From the NCBI GenBank assembly GCA_029266415.1, contig JAQSWW010000026.1, positions 1 to 42,731 of the forward strand: 42,731 nucleotides of DNA, given 5' to 3'. This document shows, in pieces, positions 28,783 through 36,082 of this stretch. Below the pieces are notes generated by a model, which worked only from the letters and a program-made list of their open reading frames with translations, did not search any database and was not told the DNA's origin. Position numbers and translations under genes: made by a program. How positions within the stretch are numbered: position 1 is the stretch's first letter; every line of letters begins with the position of its first letter. This DNA is from Actinomycetospora sp. Lineage in GTDB: Bacteria > Actinomycetota > Actinomycetes > Mycobacteriales > Pseudonocardiaceae.

Positions 28783-30626
28783 CTCGGCCTCCCTGGCCTC
28801 GACCGTCGTCCGACGTCAGGAGGGGGACCCTGCCCGGACCCTCCGGTCAGGTGCGTGCCTGTTCGGACCACGACACCGGGGGCCGGGGCGTCGAGAACAC
28901 GGAGCGTAAGGCCCTGCGCGGACCCCCACAAGCGCCGCATCACGAGGCCGTACGCCCCCCGCCGGACACCGTCACCGGCCGCCCGCGACCGGGTGCGCGG
29001 CGGGCGCTCCGCCTGTAGTTTCGCCGGCTCGTACCGCGACGTCGCCCCGGCCCCCGGCGACCCGCCCTTCGGCGTTACCGGGAGGCCGCAGACGCCATGA
29101 CTCCTCACACCGTCGTCCCGCTGAGCCCGCGTGCGGACGCCCCCGAGCCGCTCGGGTGCACCGACCGGTCGCGGGCGCTCGGGGCGTTCGCCGACGTGCT
29201 CGACCTGGTCGGCGAGGCCGTCACGGCGGCCACCGTCTGCATCGGCGCCGTGCTGGGCTCTGCCCTCGCACCCGCGCGCCGGGTCCGCGTCGACCACCAC
29301 GGGCGGACGTCGGAGCTCACCGGACAGGTACCTCGGCGAGGCTGATGCCCGCCGCCGCATCGAGCACGGCCGCCACCACCTCGTCCGGGTGCGATCACCG
29401 CCCTGGTCGACCCGGGCCGGGCCGTTCTTGCCGGGCTTGACGTCGAAGTCGAAGATCCCGGTCGGGATGTAGACGGTGGAGCACGAGTTGGGGATGTCGA
29501 CCACGCCGGAGAGCCGGCCCTCGATCGGCGCGGCGCCCAGGATCATGTAGGCCTGGATGGGCGAGTAGCCGAAGGTCGTCAGGTAGTCGATCGCGTGCAG
29601 GCACGCCCGCTGGTACGACAGGTGCGAGTCGAGGTAGCGCTGCTCCCCGTCGAGCGTCACCGACGTGCCGGAGAAGGCGATCCACTCGCTGTACTGCGGG
29701 TCGGTGTTGCCCGGGATGAAGATCGCGTTCTCGCTCACCCCGTACGTCGACATCCCGCCCTTGATGAGGTCGACGTGCAGGTCGATGAAACCGCCCATCT
29801 CGATCGCGCCGCAGAAGGTGATCTCGCCGTCGCCCTGCGAGAAGTGCAGGTCGCCCATCGAGAGGTTCGCGCCGTCGATGAACACCGGGTAGAAGACCCG
29901 GCTGCCCTTGGTGAAGTTCTTGATGTCCTGGTTGCCGCCGTTCTCCCGCGGCGGCGCGGTGCGGGCCGCCTCGTTGCGGGCCCGTTCGAAGTCGTCGCCG
30001 GAGAGCGACCCGAGGATCGCGGCCTCCGGCTGGGGCGGCAGGGCGAGCGGCGGCACCCGCTGGGGGTCGGTGTCGATCAGGGCCTGCTCGCGGGCGTTCC
30101 ACTTGCGCAGCAGGTCGTGCGAGGGCGCGGTGCCCATGAGGCCGGGGTGCACGATCCCGGTGAAGGCCACCCCCGGCACGTGCCGCGACGTGGCCCGGCC
30201 ACCCATGAAGTCCCAGATCACCTTGTAGGCGTCGGGGAAGTGCTCGGTGAGGAAGCCGCCGCCGTTGGTCTTGGCGAACACCCCGGTGTAGCCCCAGCCC
30301 TGCCCGGCCAGTGGACCGGAGTCCTCCTGCGGGATCGGGCCGACGTCGAGGATGTCCACGATCAGGAGGTCGCCGGGCTCGGCGCCCTCGACCGAGATCG
30401 GGCCGGAGAGCACGTGCACGTTGTTCAGCGGTGCGTGGAGGATGTCGTCGGCGGAGTCGTCGTTGACGATCGCGCCGTCGAACCACTCGCGGCAGTCCAC
30501 GCGGAACACGTCGCCCGGCCTGACGTGCACCTGGGCGGGCACGTCGGGGTGCCACCGGTTGTGGCCGACGATCTGCTGCTCGGTGAACTTCTTGCTGCTG
30601 TCGAGCGGGAACACCTTCTGCGGCAT
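28776..30626 (-). CDS. fmdA: Formamidase/acetamidase (FmdA), with an apparently frame-shifted 3' end
   Basis: Residues 1-410 (29397-30626) are a full FmdA/AmdA-family amidase: HNRWHPDVPAQVHVRPGD, VHVLSGPISVEGAEPGDLL, GIVHPGLMGTAPSH, SMGDLHFSQGDGEITFCGAIEMGG and SCSTVYIPTGIFDFDVKPG. It hydrolyses formamide or short amides to ammonia and acid. The family normally ends soon after FDFDVKPG. Here the open frame runs another 206 codons of Arg/Pro-rich, shadow-like sequence to 28776, antisense to a plausible gene at 29097-29345. A neighbouring frame continues RHPDEVVAAVLDAAAG... to a stop at 29317-29319, so one lost base near 29395 would restore a protein of about 436 aa. Between 28783 and 29096 I see no further gene. 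ATG 30624-30626 follows GGGAGA. Confidence 0.85.
   Translation of the reverse strand: MPQKVFPLDSSKKFTEQQIVGHNRWHPDVPAQVHVRPGDVFRVDCREWFDGAIVNDDSADDILHAPLNNVHVLSGPISVEGAEPGDLLIVDILDVGPIPQEDSGPLAGQGWGYTGVFAKTNGGGFLTEHFPDAYKVIWDFMGGRATSRHVPGVAFTGIVHPGLMGTAPSHDLLRKWNAREQALIDTDPQRVPPLALPPQPEAAILGSLSGDDFERARNEAARTAPPRENGGNQDIKNFTKGSRVFYPVFIDGANLSMGDLHFSQGDGEITFCGAIEMGGFIDLHVDLIKGGMSTYGVSENAIFIPGNTDPQYSEWIAFSGTSVTLDGEQRYLDSHLSYQRACLHAIDYLTTFGYSPIQAYMILGAAPIEGRLSGVVDIPNSCSTVYIPTGIFDFDVKPGKNGPARVDQGGDRTRTRWWRPCSMRRRASASPRYLSGELRRPPVVVDADPARGCEGRAQHGADADGGRRDGLADQVEHVGERPERPRPVGAPERLGGVRTRAQRDDGVRSHGVCGLPVTPKGGSPGAGATSRYEPAKLQAERPPRTRSRAAGDGVRRGAYGLVMRRLWGSAQGLTLRVLDAPAPGVVVRTGTHLTGGSGQGPPPDVGRRSRPGRPRC
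29097..29345 (+). CDS. Hypothetical small protein
   Basis: The 82-aa frame has a central hydrophobic stretch (ALGAFADVLDLVGEAVTAATVCIGAVLGSALAP) and natural-looking codon use with GC at third positions. GGGAGG lies 12 bases before ATG 29097, rather far, and TAGTTT near 29015 could be a -10. It lies antisense to the extension of fmdA, so only one of the two can be real; I favour this one over the extension. Family unknown. Confidence 0.35.
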   Translation: MTPHTVVPLSPRADAPEPLGCTDRSRALGAFADVLDLVGEAVTAATVCIGAVLGSALAPARRVRVDHHGRTSELTGQVPRRG

Positions 30627-30668
30627 CGGATCTCTCCCTGGTCGGGGTCGTGCGGAGGTCGGCGGACG

Positions 30669-31307
30669 TCAGGCGACGGCGTGGTCGCCGGTGGGGGCCG
30701 GGGTCGCGGGGGTGTGCTGCGCCCGCCGGGCCCACGGGATCAGCAGGACGAACACGACGACGCCGAAGATCGCGAGGCCGATCGCGAGCTGGGGCCCGAT
30801 CGCGGCGAAGGTGCCGGTCAGGAGCAGGAGCGCGGGAATCCAGGCCGTGACCCAGCCCTGGATGGCGCACACCGCCCCGGTGTAGCGCCCGATCCCGGCG
30901 CGCTTGCGGCCGAGGAGCACGAAGAACAGTGACCAGAGGAACGCCCAGTACAGCCAGATGACGCCGAAGGCGGGGTCGGCGAGGCGGGTGAAGTTGAGGA
31001 ACGAGAAGACGAGCGCGGTGACGGCGACGAACAGGCAGAAGTAGCCGAGCCCGGTGCTGTCGAGGTCGTAGGTCAGGTTCACCGCGACGTAGAGGTAGGT
31101 GAAGGAGAACAGGAACAGGCCCGACGCCCCGAGGATGACGTCGGTGTCGCCCTCCGCGGTGAAGATCAGGTAGAGGGGGGTGATGATCTGCAGCCCGCCG
31201 ACGAAGAAGTTCATCGGTGCGGCCGATCGCGCCTCGACCCACCCCAGCAACATCGCGCCGTTGATGAACAGGACGGCGCCCACGAAGAGCAGGCCGACGC
31301 TAGCCAC
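30669..31307 (-). CDS. amiS: AmiS/UreI-family amide/urea channel
   Basis: The 212-aa protein has six to seven hydrophobic helices and the AmiS/UreI start (GLLFVGAVLFINGAMLLGWVEARSAAPMNFFVGGLQ). Family members let urea or short amides pass the membrane. It lies between fmdB and fmdA, 42 bp before fmdA, and should bring the substrate to the formamidase. GTG 31305-31307 is the start; the ribosome-binding site is weak. Confidence 0.9.
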   Translation of the reverse strand: MASVGLLFVGAVLFINGAMLLGWVEARSAAPMNFFVGGLQIITPLYLIFTAEGDTDVILGASGLFLFSFTYLYVAVNLTYDLDSTGLGYFCLFVAVTALVFSFLNFTRLADPAFGVIWLYWAFLWSLFFVLLGRKRAGIGRYTGAVCAIQGWVTAWIPALLLLTGTFAAIGPQLAIGLAIFGVVVFVLLIPWARRAQHTPATPAPTGDHAVA

Positions 31308-31441
31308 GGGACGTCACTCGGATCAGCACGGATGCCTCCAGGAGGGGAGCCCCCACGGGACGAGGGCAGGGCGGGACGGCACGGGGCGGGTGGCGCCGCG
31401 CTGCCGGGTCGGCCGGCGAGGGCCGGGCGGGTGCGGGTGGG

Positions 31442-31729
31442 TCAGGGCCGCGGCAGCGCCGCGGTGCGGGGGTCGAGAGGGGCCGGGCGGGGCGCCCGCG
31501 AGGTCCGGGAGGGCGGCGCGGAGACCACCGTGGGCTCGGTGCGCGAGGCCTCGGCCCGATCGATCGCGGCCATTCGCGTGCGGTCGGCCAGCCCGAGCAT
31601 CGGCGCCGTGACCATGCGCGCCGCCTCGCCGCCGCAGATCGGGCACGGGATCGCCGGCGGCGCGGCGCCCATGGGCCACATGGCCTCCACGGCGCCGTCA
31701 TCGCCGCACCGATACGCGTAGAGGGGCAT
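31442..31729 (-). CDS. fmdB: FmdB-family zinc-ribbon regulatory protein
   Basis: The 95-aa protein begins MPLYAYRCGDDGAVEAMWPMG and has CPICGG around residue 30, the FmdB zinc-ribbon layout, but the first cysteine pair is reduced to a single Cys (YRCGDDG instead of YxCxxCG). The C-terminal half is Pro/Arg/Ser-rich. FmdB genes go with formamidase operons and are thought to be regulatory. ATG 31727-31729 follows GGGAG. It is the first gene of the fmdB-amiS-fmdA unit, with 134 bp before amiS. Confidence 0.78.
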   Translation of the reverse strand: MPLYAYRCGDDGAVEAMWPMGAAPPAIPCPICGGEAARMVTAPMLGLADRTRMAAIDRAEASRTEPTVVSAPPSRTSRAPRPAPLDPRTAALPRP

Positions 31730-31782
31730 CGGTCGGGCTCCCTTCACTCGTGGCCCGGGAGCCGATACATGCACGAGAAATG

Positions 31783-31823
31783 ATTTCCCAGGAAAATTAG
31801 CGAGGGTCGGCCGACGCTGTCAA
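31783..31823 (-). promoter_or_regulatory. fmdB-amiS-fmdA promoter and overlapping palindrome
   Basis: On the minus strand TTGACA (31818-31823), an 18-base spacer and TAATTT (31794-31799) form a near-consensus promoter. ATTTTCCTGGGAAAT (31783-31797), an imperfect palindrome, overlaps the -10 and start site and is a likely repressor operator, perhaps for the MarR protein at 33057. Confidence 0.62.
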
Positions 31824-31860
31824 CGACCGTGGCGGACCGTCGCGCTCCGGGGTCGGACGG

Positions 31861-32958
31861 TCACAGTTGCTGCACGACGTCCCAGCTCAGACCGTCGGCG
31901 ACGGCCAGGAAGACGTCCTGGCGCAGGTGCCGGTCACGGAGCTCGACCGTGCCGCGCGGACTCTCGTACGCCAGCCCGTCGGCCACCGACATCATCGCCG
32001 GCACCGCGGACGAGCCGGCCCGGCGCATCAGCTCGGTGAGCAGCCGCACCCCCTCGTAGCACGACTCGCCCAGGCTGTTCAGGACGGGCGCGTCGTCGCC
32101 GAACCGCCGGAAGTAGGTGGCGGCGAAGTCCAGCCCCGCGCTCGTCGCGAGGTCCTCGAAGTAGCCCGCGGACGTCGTCAGGCCCCGGGTGCTCTCCGCC
32201 CCGCTCGCGAGCAGGACGTTCTCCTCGATGAGGGAGCTGAAGCGGAGGATGTCGCGGTCGAGACCGGCCGCACCGAAGGCGCGGTTGAACTCGACGGCGT
32301 CCTCGCCGATCAGCAGCATCAGCACGGCCTCGCAGCCGCTGCGCTCGACCCGGCGCAGGACGTCGGTGAAGTCGGTCGTGCCGAGCGGCACGTACATCTC
32401 GTCGCAGACGGTCCCGCCGATGCGCCGCAGGTAGCGCGACGCCACCGCGGCGGAGCGGCGCGGCCAGACGTAGTCGTCCCCGACGATGGTCCAGCGTCGC
32501 ACCCCCGCCGTGCCGGCGAACCAGTCCAGCGTCGGGCCCAGCTGGAGGTCCGGGGTCTCGCCGGTGAGGAACAACCCCGGCCGGTGCTCGCCCCCCTCGT
32601 AGAGCGCCGTGTAGGCGTACGGGACGCGCCCGTCGATCACCGGCGCCACGGCTTCCCGGACGGCCGAGATGTGCCACCCGGTGACGGCCTCGATCGCCCC
32701 GGCACTGATCAGGGCGTCGACCTCGGTGGCGACCGCCTCGGGGTCGGCGCCCCCGTCGACGGGCACCAGGTTCAGTTCCCGGCCGAGCACTCCCCCGGCG
32801 GCGTTGATCTCGTCCACGGCGAGGGCCGCGCAGCTCTCGCACGAGGGCCCGAAGATGCCCGCGGGACCCTGGAGCGGGACCACGAGCGCCATGTCGAGCG
32901 CGTCGCGCCCCCGCGACCGGCGCGCGGTCCCCAGCCGCGGGACCGTGGGCTCAGCCAT
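31861..32958 (-). CDS. AmiC-like amide-binding sensor (periplasmic-binding-protein fold, no signal peptide)
   Basis: The 365-aa protein is a type-1 periplasmic binding fold of the branched-chain amino acid/amide group: LVVPLQGPAGIFGPSCESCAALAVDEINAAGGVLGREL and ATYFRRFGDDAPVLNSLGESCYEGVRLL. There is no signal peptide, so it should act in the cytoplasm as AmiC does, binding a short amide and controlling amidase expression. Mycobacterium smegmatis has AmiC and AmiS with a MarR-type AmiA in its acetamidase locus, which parallels this arrangement. ATG 32958 has TAGCGT six bases before it, suggesting a leaderless mRNA. A later ATG at 32892 is an alternative. Confidence 0.78.
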   Translation of the reverse strand: MAEPTVPRLGTARRSRGRDALDMALVVPLQGPAGIFGPSCESCAALAVDEINAAGGVLGRELNLVPVDGGADPEAVATEVDALISAGAIEAVTGWHISAVREAVAPVIDGRVPYAYTALYEGGEHRPGLFLTGETPDLQLGPTLDWFAGTAGVRRWTIVGDDYVWPRRSAAVASRYLRRIGGTVCDEMYVPLGTTDFTDVLRRVERSGCEAVLMLLIGEDAVEFNRAFGAAGLDRDILRFSSLIEENVLLASGAESTRGLTTSAGYFEDLATSAGLDFAATYFRRFGDDAPVLNSLGESCYEGVRLLTELMRRAGSSAVPAMMSVADGLAYESPRGTVELRDRHLRQDVFLAVADGLSWDVVQQL

Positions 32959-33056
32959 TCCCCGACGCTAGCGACCCGAGCGACGTGTGGTGCTCCCCCG
33001 ATCGCACCATCTGCGGTCATCCGGCGATCGCGTCCCGTCCCGCTACCATCCGAGGG
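32959..33056. promoter_or_regulatory. Divergent leaderless promoters of the AmiC-like and MarR genes
   Basis: Leftward, TAGCGT (minus strand, 32965-32970) lies six bases before ATG 32958. Rightward, TACCAT (33044-33049) lies seven bases before GTG 33057. Neither gene has a normally spaced Shine-Dalgarno. The 98-bp spacer has room for only short control sites. Confidence 0.5.
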
Positions 33057-33545
33057 GTGTCAGCCAGTGCGGAGCGCGCCGCGCGCACCGACGACGAAGC
33101 GCTCCGCTTGCTCTCGCTCGTCGAGCGCACGCTGACCCAGCGGCTCGAGGAGGCGCTGCGCTCCTGCGGCTCCAGCCTCGACCAGTGGCGCATCATGCGG
33201 CTGCTCGTCGACCGGGGCGGGTGCCCGATGAACGTGGTCGCCGACCACGTGCTGCTGCTGGCGCCCAAGCTGAGCAAGCTCGTGGACCGCATGGTGGCGG
33301 CCAACCTCGTCCTGCGCCGCCGGGACGACGAGGACCGGCGGCGCGTGCTCATCGTCGCCTCCGCCCGTGGACGGCGGGCGCTCGCGGAGTGGGAAGACGC
33401 CACGGCCGACATCCGCCAGCAGTACCGGGACGTCCTCGGCCCCGACGCCGAGCAGTTCGAGGCGTTGCTGCAGCGCCTGCAGGACGGCCTCGACCCCGCC
33501 GCGTCCCCCACAGTGCTGGACCAGCCGGAGGCCGCTCAGGGCTGA
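33057..33545 (+). CDS. MarR-family transcriptional regulator
   Basis: The 162-aa protein has the MarR winged-helix fold: LDQWRIMRLLVDRGGCPMNVVADHVLLLAPKLSKLVDRMVAANLVLRRRDDEDRRRVLIVASARGRRALAE, where DxRRxxI is the wing. It is divergent from the AmiC-like gene and probably regulates the formamidase operon, like AmiA in M. smegmatis; the latter is inference. GTG 33057 is chosen from the TACCAT element and because the earlier frame (from 32985) is not protein-like. Confidence 0.85.
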   Translation: MSASAERAARTDDEALRLLSLVERTLTQRLEEALRSCGSSLDQWRIMRLLVDRGGCPMNVVADHVLLLAPKLSKLVDRMVAANLVLRRRDDEDRRRVLIVASARGRRALAEWEDATADIRQQYRDVLGPDAEQFEALLQRLQDGLDPAASPTVLDQPEAAQG

Positions 33546-33578
33546 CGTCCCGGAGACCGGCGGAAACCCTCGGGCGGT

Positions 33579-33896
33579 TCAGAACGGCTTGGAGCCGGTG
33601 GGCGACAAGGGCCGGGGACCTCGCGGCAGCCAGGAGCCCCCACCGCCATCGGGACGATCATCGTCTTCCGGGGGCGCACACCAGAAACGCACCCTCCCGC
33701 CGGCGGCCATGCGTTCGTGCGGGCGCGGGTCCTGCCCGCAGACGACCGCGCCGTCCCGGCGGTCGGTGCAGGCGTCGTCCCGGCCCGGTGACACCCGCTT
33801 CGGCAGCAGACCGGCGTCGAGCACGGCGTTCTCGGCGGCCGTCACCGACAAGCCGCCCAGGTCGGGCACCTCCACGACCGACCGCCACCGACTCAT
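33579..33896 (-). CDS. Single PASTA-domain protein
   Basis: The 105-aa protein has one PASTA domain: VEVPDLGGLSVTAAENAVLDAGLLPKR, then VVCGQDPRPHERMAAGGRVRFWCA. PASTA domains bind peptidoglycan fragments or lactams, usually as parts of Ser/Thr kinases or PBPs; here no kinase or membrane segment is attached. It has two cysteines beside the usual site (DDACTD and VVCGQ), possibly a disulfide. ATG 33894-33896 follows GGGAG. The C-terminal tail is Asp/Gly/Pro-rich. Confidence 0.72.
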   Translation of the reverse strand: MSRWRSVVEVPDLGGLSVTAAENAVLDAGLLPKRVSPGRDDACTDRRDGAVVCGQDPRPHERMAAGGRVRFWCAPPEDDDRPDGGGGSWLPRGPRPLSPTGSKPF

Positions 33897-33995
33897 GACG
33901 ACTCCCGGCCGCCCCGGGCCGAGCCCGGACCCACGGACGATCTGCCCGCACGAATCCTGCGACACGGAGGGACGACACGTCCCGTTCGTCGACGC

Positions 33996-34187
33996 TCAGG
34001 GAGAGTGGTCGTTCACCACGGCGATCTCGCTGTCCGGTCCCGGAAAGACCAGGCACGGGTCCCGCCCTTCGAAGCGCACGAGGAACGGCCCGTCCTCGCC
34101 GCGTACTTCGACGATCGTCCCGACCCGGTCAGCCTGATCGACTCGCCGACCGTGTTGGATGATCCGATCTCCCACGTTGCCGCGCAT
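33996..34187 (-). CDS. DUF1918-family small protein
   Basis: The 63-aa protein has the DUF1918 pattern: MRGNVGDRIIQHGRRVDQADRVGTIVEVRGEDG, then PFLVRFEGRDPCLVFPGPDSEI. This is a small SH3-like beta barrel of unknown function, common in actinobacteria. ATG 34185-34187 matches the family start. Upstream on the minus strand TTGACA (34263-34268) is a probable -35. Confidence 0.82.
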   Translation of the reverse strand: MRGNVGDRIIQHGRRVDQADRVGTIVEVRGEDGPFLVRFEGRDPCLVFPGPDSEIAVVNDHSP

Positions 34188-34582
34188 GGCGACTCGCCTT
34201 CTTCCCTCCAGCGCCGGCCTCACTCCGAGCACCGTCCTACGATCTGCTCGTTCGCCGATGGCTGTCAACGCAGCCCCAGGGCACGTCGATCCTTCCCGAC
34301 GAGGTTCCGGAGCGGCCTGCTGTTCCTCCCGCCGGGGACGACACCACTTCGCGTCACCGCGCTCGGGCAGATGGTCAGGGGAGCTGACTTCTCCTAGGCA
34401 GATCGAGTGACGATGCTCGGTGTGGATCGCGACGCACTGCCACACTCGCCGCACAGGTGGACGCGGCGTCGCCCACGGTCTTTCGTCGCGGGTCCAGGCG
34501 CCGTCGCCCCGCACGTTGATTCGTGCCGGCGGAATTCGTCGACGAGCAGACAAGGATCACCGAACGAGGGACGGGGACCGAC
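34188..34582. other. Intergenic region, about 395 bp
   Basis: This divergent spacer holds the DUF1918 promoter (TTGACA at 34263-34268, minus strand) and the upstream region of the GYD gene. Around 34377-34395 there is a weak inverted repeat (aggggag, ctgact, tctcct). I see no credible protein-coding frame here. Confidence 0.45.
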
Positions 34583-34915
34583 ATGGCGAAGTACGTGGTG
34601 TTCTTCAACTACACCGCCGAGACCTGGTCGAAGATGATCTCGACCCCGAGTGACCGTCTCGCTGCCGTGCGGGAGATGGCACGGACGGTCGGCGGTGACG
34701 TCGAGAGCCTGTACTTCATGTTCGGCGCCAAGGACGGCCTCGTGATCGTCGATGTACCCGACGCGGCCGCTGCGGCGGCCATCGCGATCGCGGTGTCGAG
34801 CACCGGCGCGGTCCAGGGCCTCGAGACCCATGAGCTGATCGACCCGGCCGACCTGGGCGGCGTGCTCGAGCGTGCCGGCAGCGCGAGGGGCGGGTACCGC
34901 CTGCCCGGTACCTGA
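34583..34915 (+). CDS. GYD-domain protein
   Basis: The 110-aa protein starts MAKYVVFFNYTAETWSKMISTPSDR and continues VGGDVESLYFMFGAKDGLVIVDVPDAAAAAAIAIAVSSTGAV, the GYD-domain pattern, in which GxYD is here GAKD. These are ferredoxin-like small dimeric proteins of unknown function. ATG 34583 follows GGGGACC. Confidence 0.8.
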   Translation: MAKYVVFFNYTAETWSKMISTPSDRLAAVREMARTVGGDVESLYFMFGAKDGLVIVDVPDAAAAAAIAIAVSSTGAVQGLETHELIDPADLGGVLERAGSARGGYRLPGT

Positions 34916-34962
34916 CCAACGGCGCGACGGACGACGCAGGCGAGGCCCTCGCGGCGAGCGCG

Positions 34963-35718
34963 TCAGCGGCGGTGGTGGTCGGACAGCGTCGCACCGGCCG
35001 GCAGCGCATGGATCTCGAGACGGTCGAGGTCCCGTGGACCCACCCCGACCGGACGACGCCGCTGCCGCCAGGGACGCATCGCCCACCGTCGGGACCACTC
35101 GGGCGTGGCGATGAGCGGGAGGAATCCGGCCCAGAAATCGTTCATCAGCTCCCAGAGGCAGGCTCCGTCGCTCGCCTCGGACACCGTCGCGCGGCCGGCG
35201 AAGCCGGCGACGACCTCGTCGGCGATCCAGCTCGGGTCGGCCTCGGGTAGCAGCAGGCCGTCGGTCTCCGCGTCGCTGAGCACCTCCTCGACCTGGTCAC
35301 GCCACCAGCCGATGACCTCGGCCAGGGTCGGCGAGGCGACGACGCGGTCACGCAGCAGGCGCCCGGCACCCCGCACGATCGGGTCGTCGAGACGGATGAT
35401 CACGGCGTCGGTCAGGAGGACCAGCGCTTCGAGGCCGTCCCCGGCCGCACGACGGACCGCGGGCAGGACCTGGTCCCACGATTCGCTCATCGCCGAGACG
35501 AGGGCCTCGGCGACGGCGTGCTTGGACGCGAAGTGGAAGTAGAGCGCGCCCTTGGTCGGGGCGCCGTCCCCCACCAGCTCGGTCAGCGCCGTGCCGTGGA
35601 AGCCCTGCAACGCGAAGCGCTCTCCCGCCGCCGCGAGCAGGGCACGCCTCGTGGCACGGGACCGCGCCTGCTGCGGCACCCGCGCGCCCTCCGTCGCCGA
35701 CGCGGTCTCACTCGCCAC
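34963..35718 (-). CDS. TetR-family regulator resembling gamma-butyrolactone receptors
   Basis: The 251-aa protein has an N-terminal HTH: QQARSRATRRALLAAAGERFALQGFHGTALTELVGDGAPTKGALYFHFASKHAVAEALV. TKGALYFHFxSKxxxAEAL is the form seen in ScbR/ArpA-type receptors, and the C-terminal ligand domain has a buried-helix composition. GTG 35716-35718 follows GGGGAG; the longer frame is not protein-like. A palindrome of the kind such receptors bind lies about 170 bp upstream. No butyrolactone synthase gene is in the window, so ligand and targets are unknown. Confidence 0.82.
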   Translation of the reverse strand: MASETASATEGARVPQQARSRATRRALLAAAGERFALQGFHGTALTELVGDGAPTKGALYFHFASKHAVAEALVSAMSESWDQVLPAVRRAAGDGLEALVLLTDAVIIRLDDPIVRGAGRLLRDRVVASPTLAEVIGWWRDQVEEVLSDAETDGLLLPEADPSWIADEVVAGFAGRATVSEASDGACLWELMNDFWAGFLPLIATPEWSRRWAMRPWRQRRRPVGVGPRDLDRLEIHALPAGATLSDHHRR

Positions 35719-36082
35719 GGCATCTCCCCCCACCCGTCGACCAGCGCACCGACCTCGCACTCCGCTGGCCGCACCGGTCCGAGAAGTGTGGAGCCCACCC
35801 GGGCGACGTTCCATCCACCGGTCGGCGCTGTGGTGGCCGACGAATGCACGGTGTGGCCGACGAGCGGCTCCGAGCCCTTCCTCTCGAACCATACCGCCGG
35901 GTACGGTTCTGGCGCGGGCCTGGCGTCGGGGGCTGATCCGCGAGCGGGGCGGCGACGTCGCCGGAGAGGGGGCCGGCGACGTCGTCCCGCTTCCGTCGCG
36001 ACCGCCGCTCGCCGACGGGGTTCCCACTGCCGGGCCGGGTGGCACCGTGTCGATCGATGCGGGCCCGAACGGCCGGGGCGAC
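35719..36082. promoter_or_regulatory. TetR upstream region with a 24-bp palindrome at 35886-35909
   Basis: The 364-bp spacer lies between the TetR start and the WS/DGAT stop. At 35886-35909 it holds gaaccRtacc, four bases, ggtaYggttc: two 10-base arms with one mismatch. Size and the ACC...GGT core recall autoregulatory elements of butyrolactone-receptor-type regulators. I see no gene in the rest of the spacer. Confidence 0.5.
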
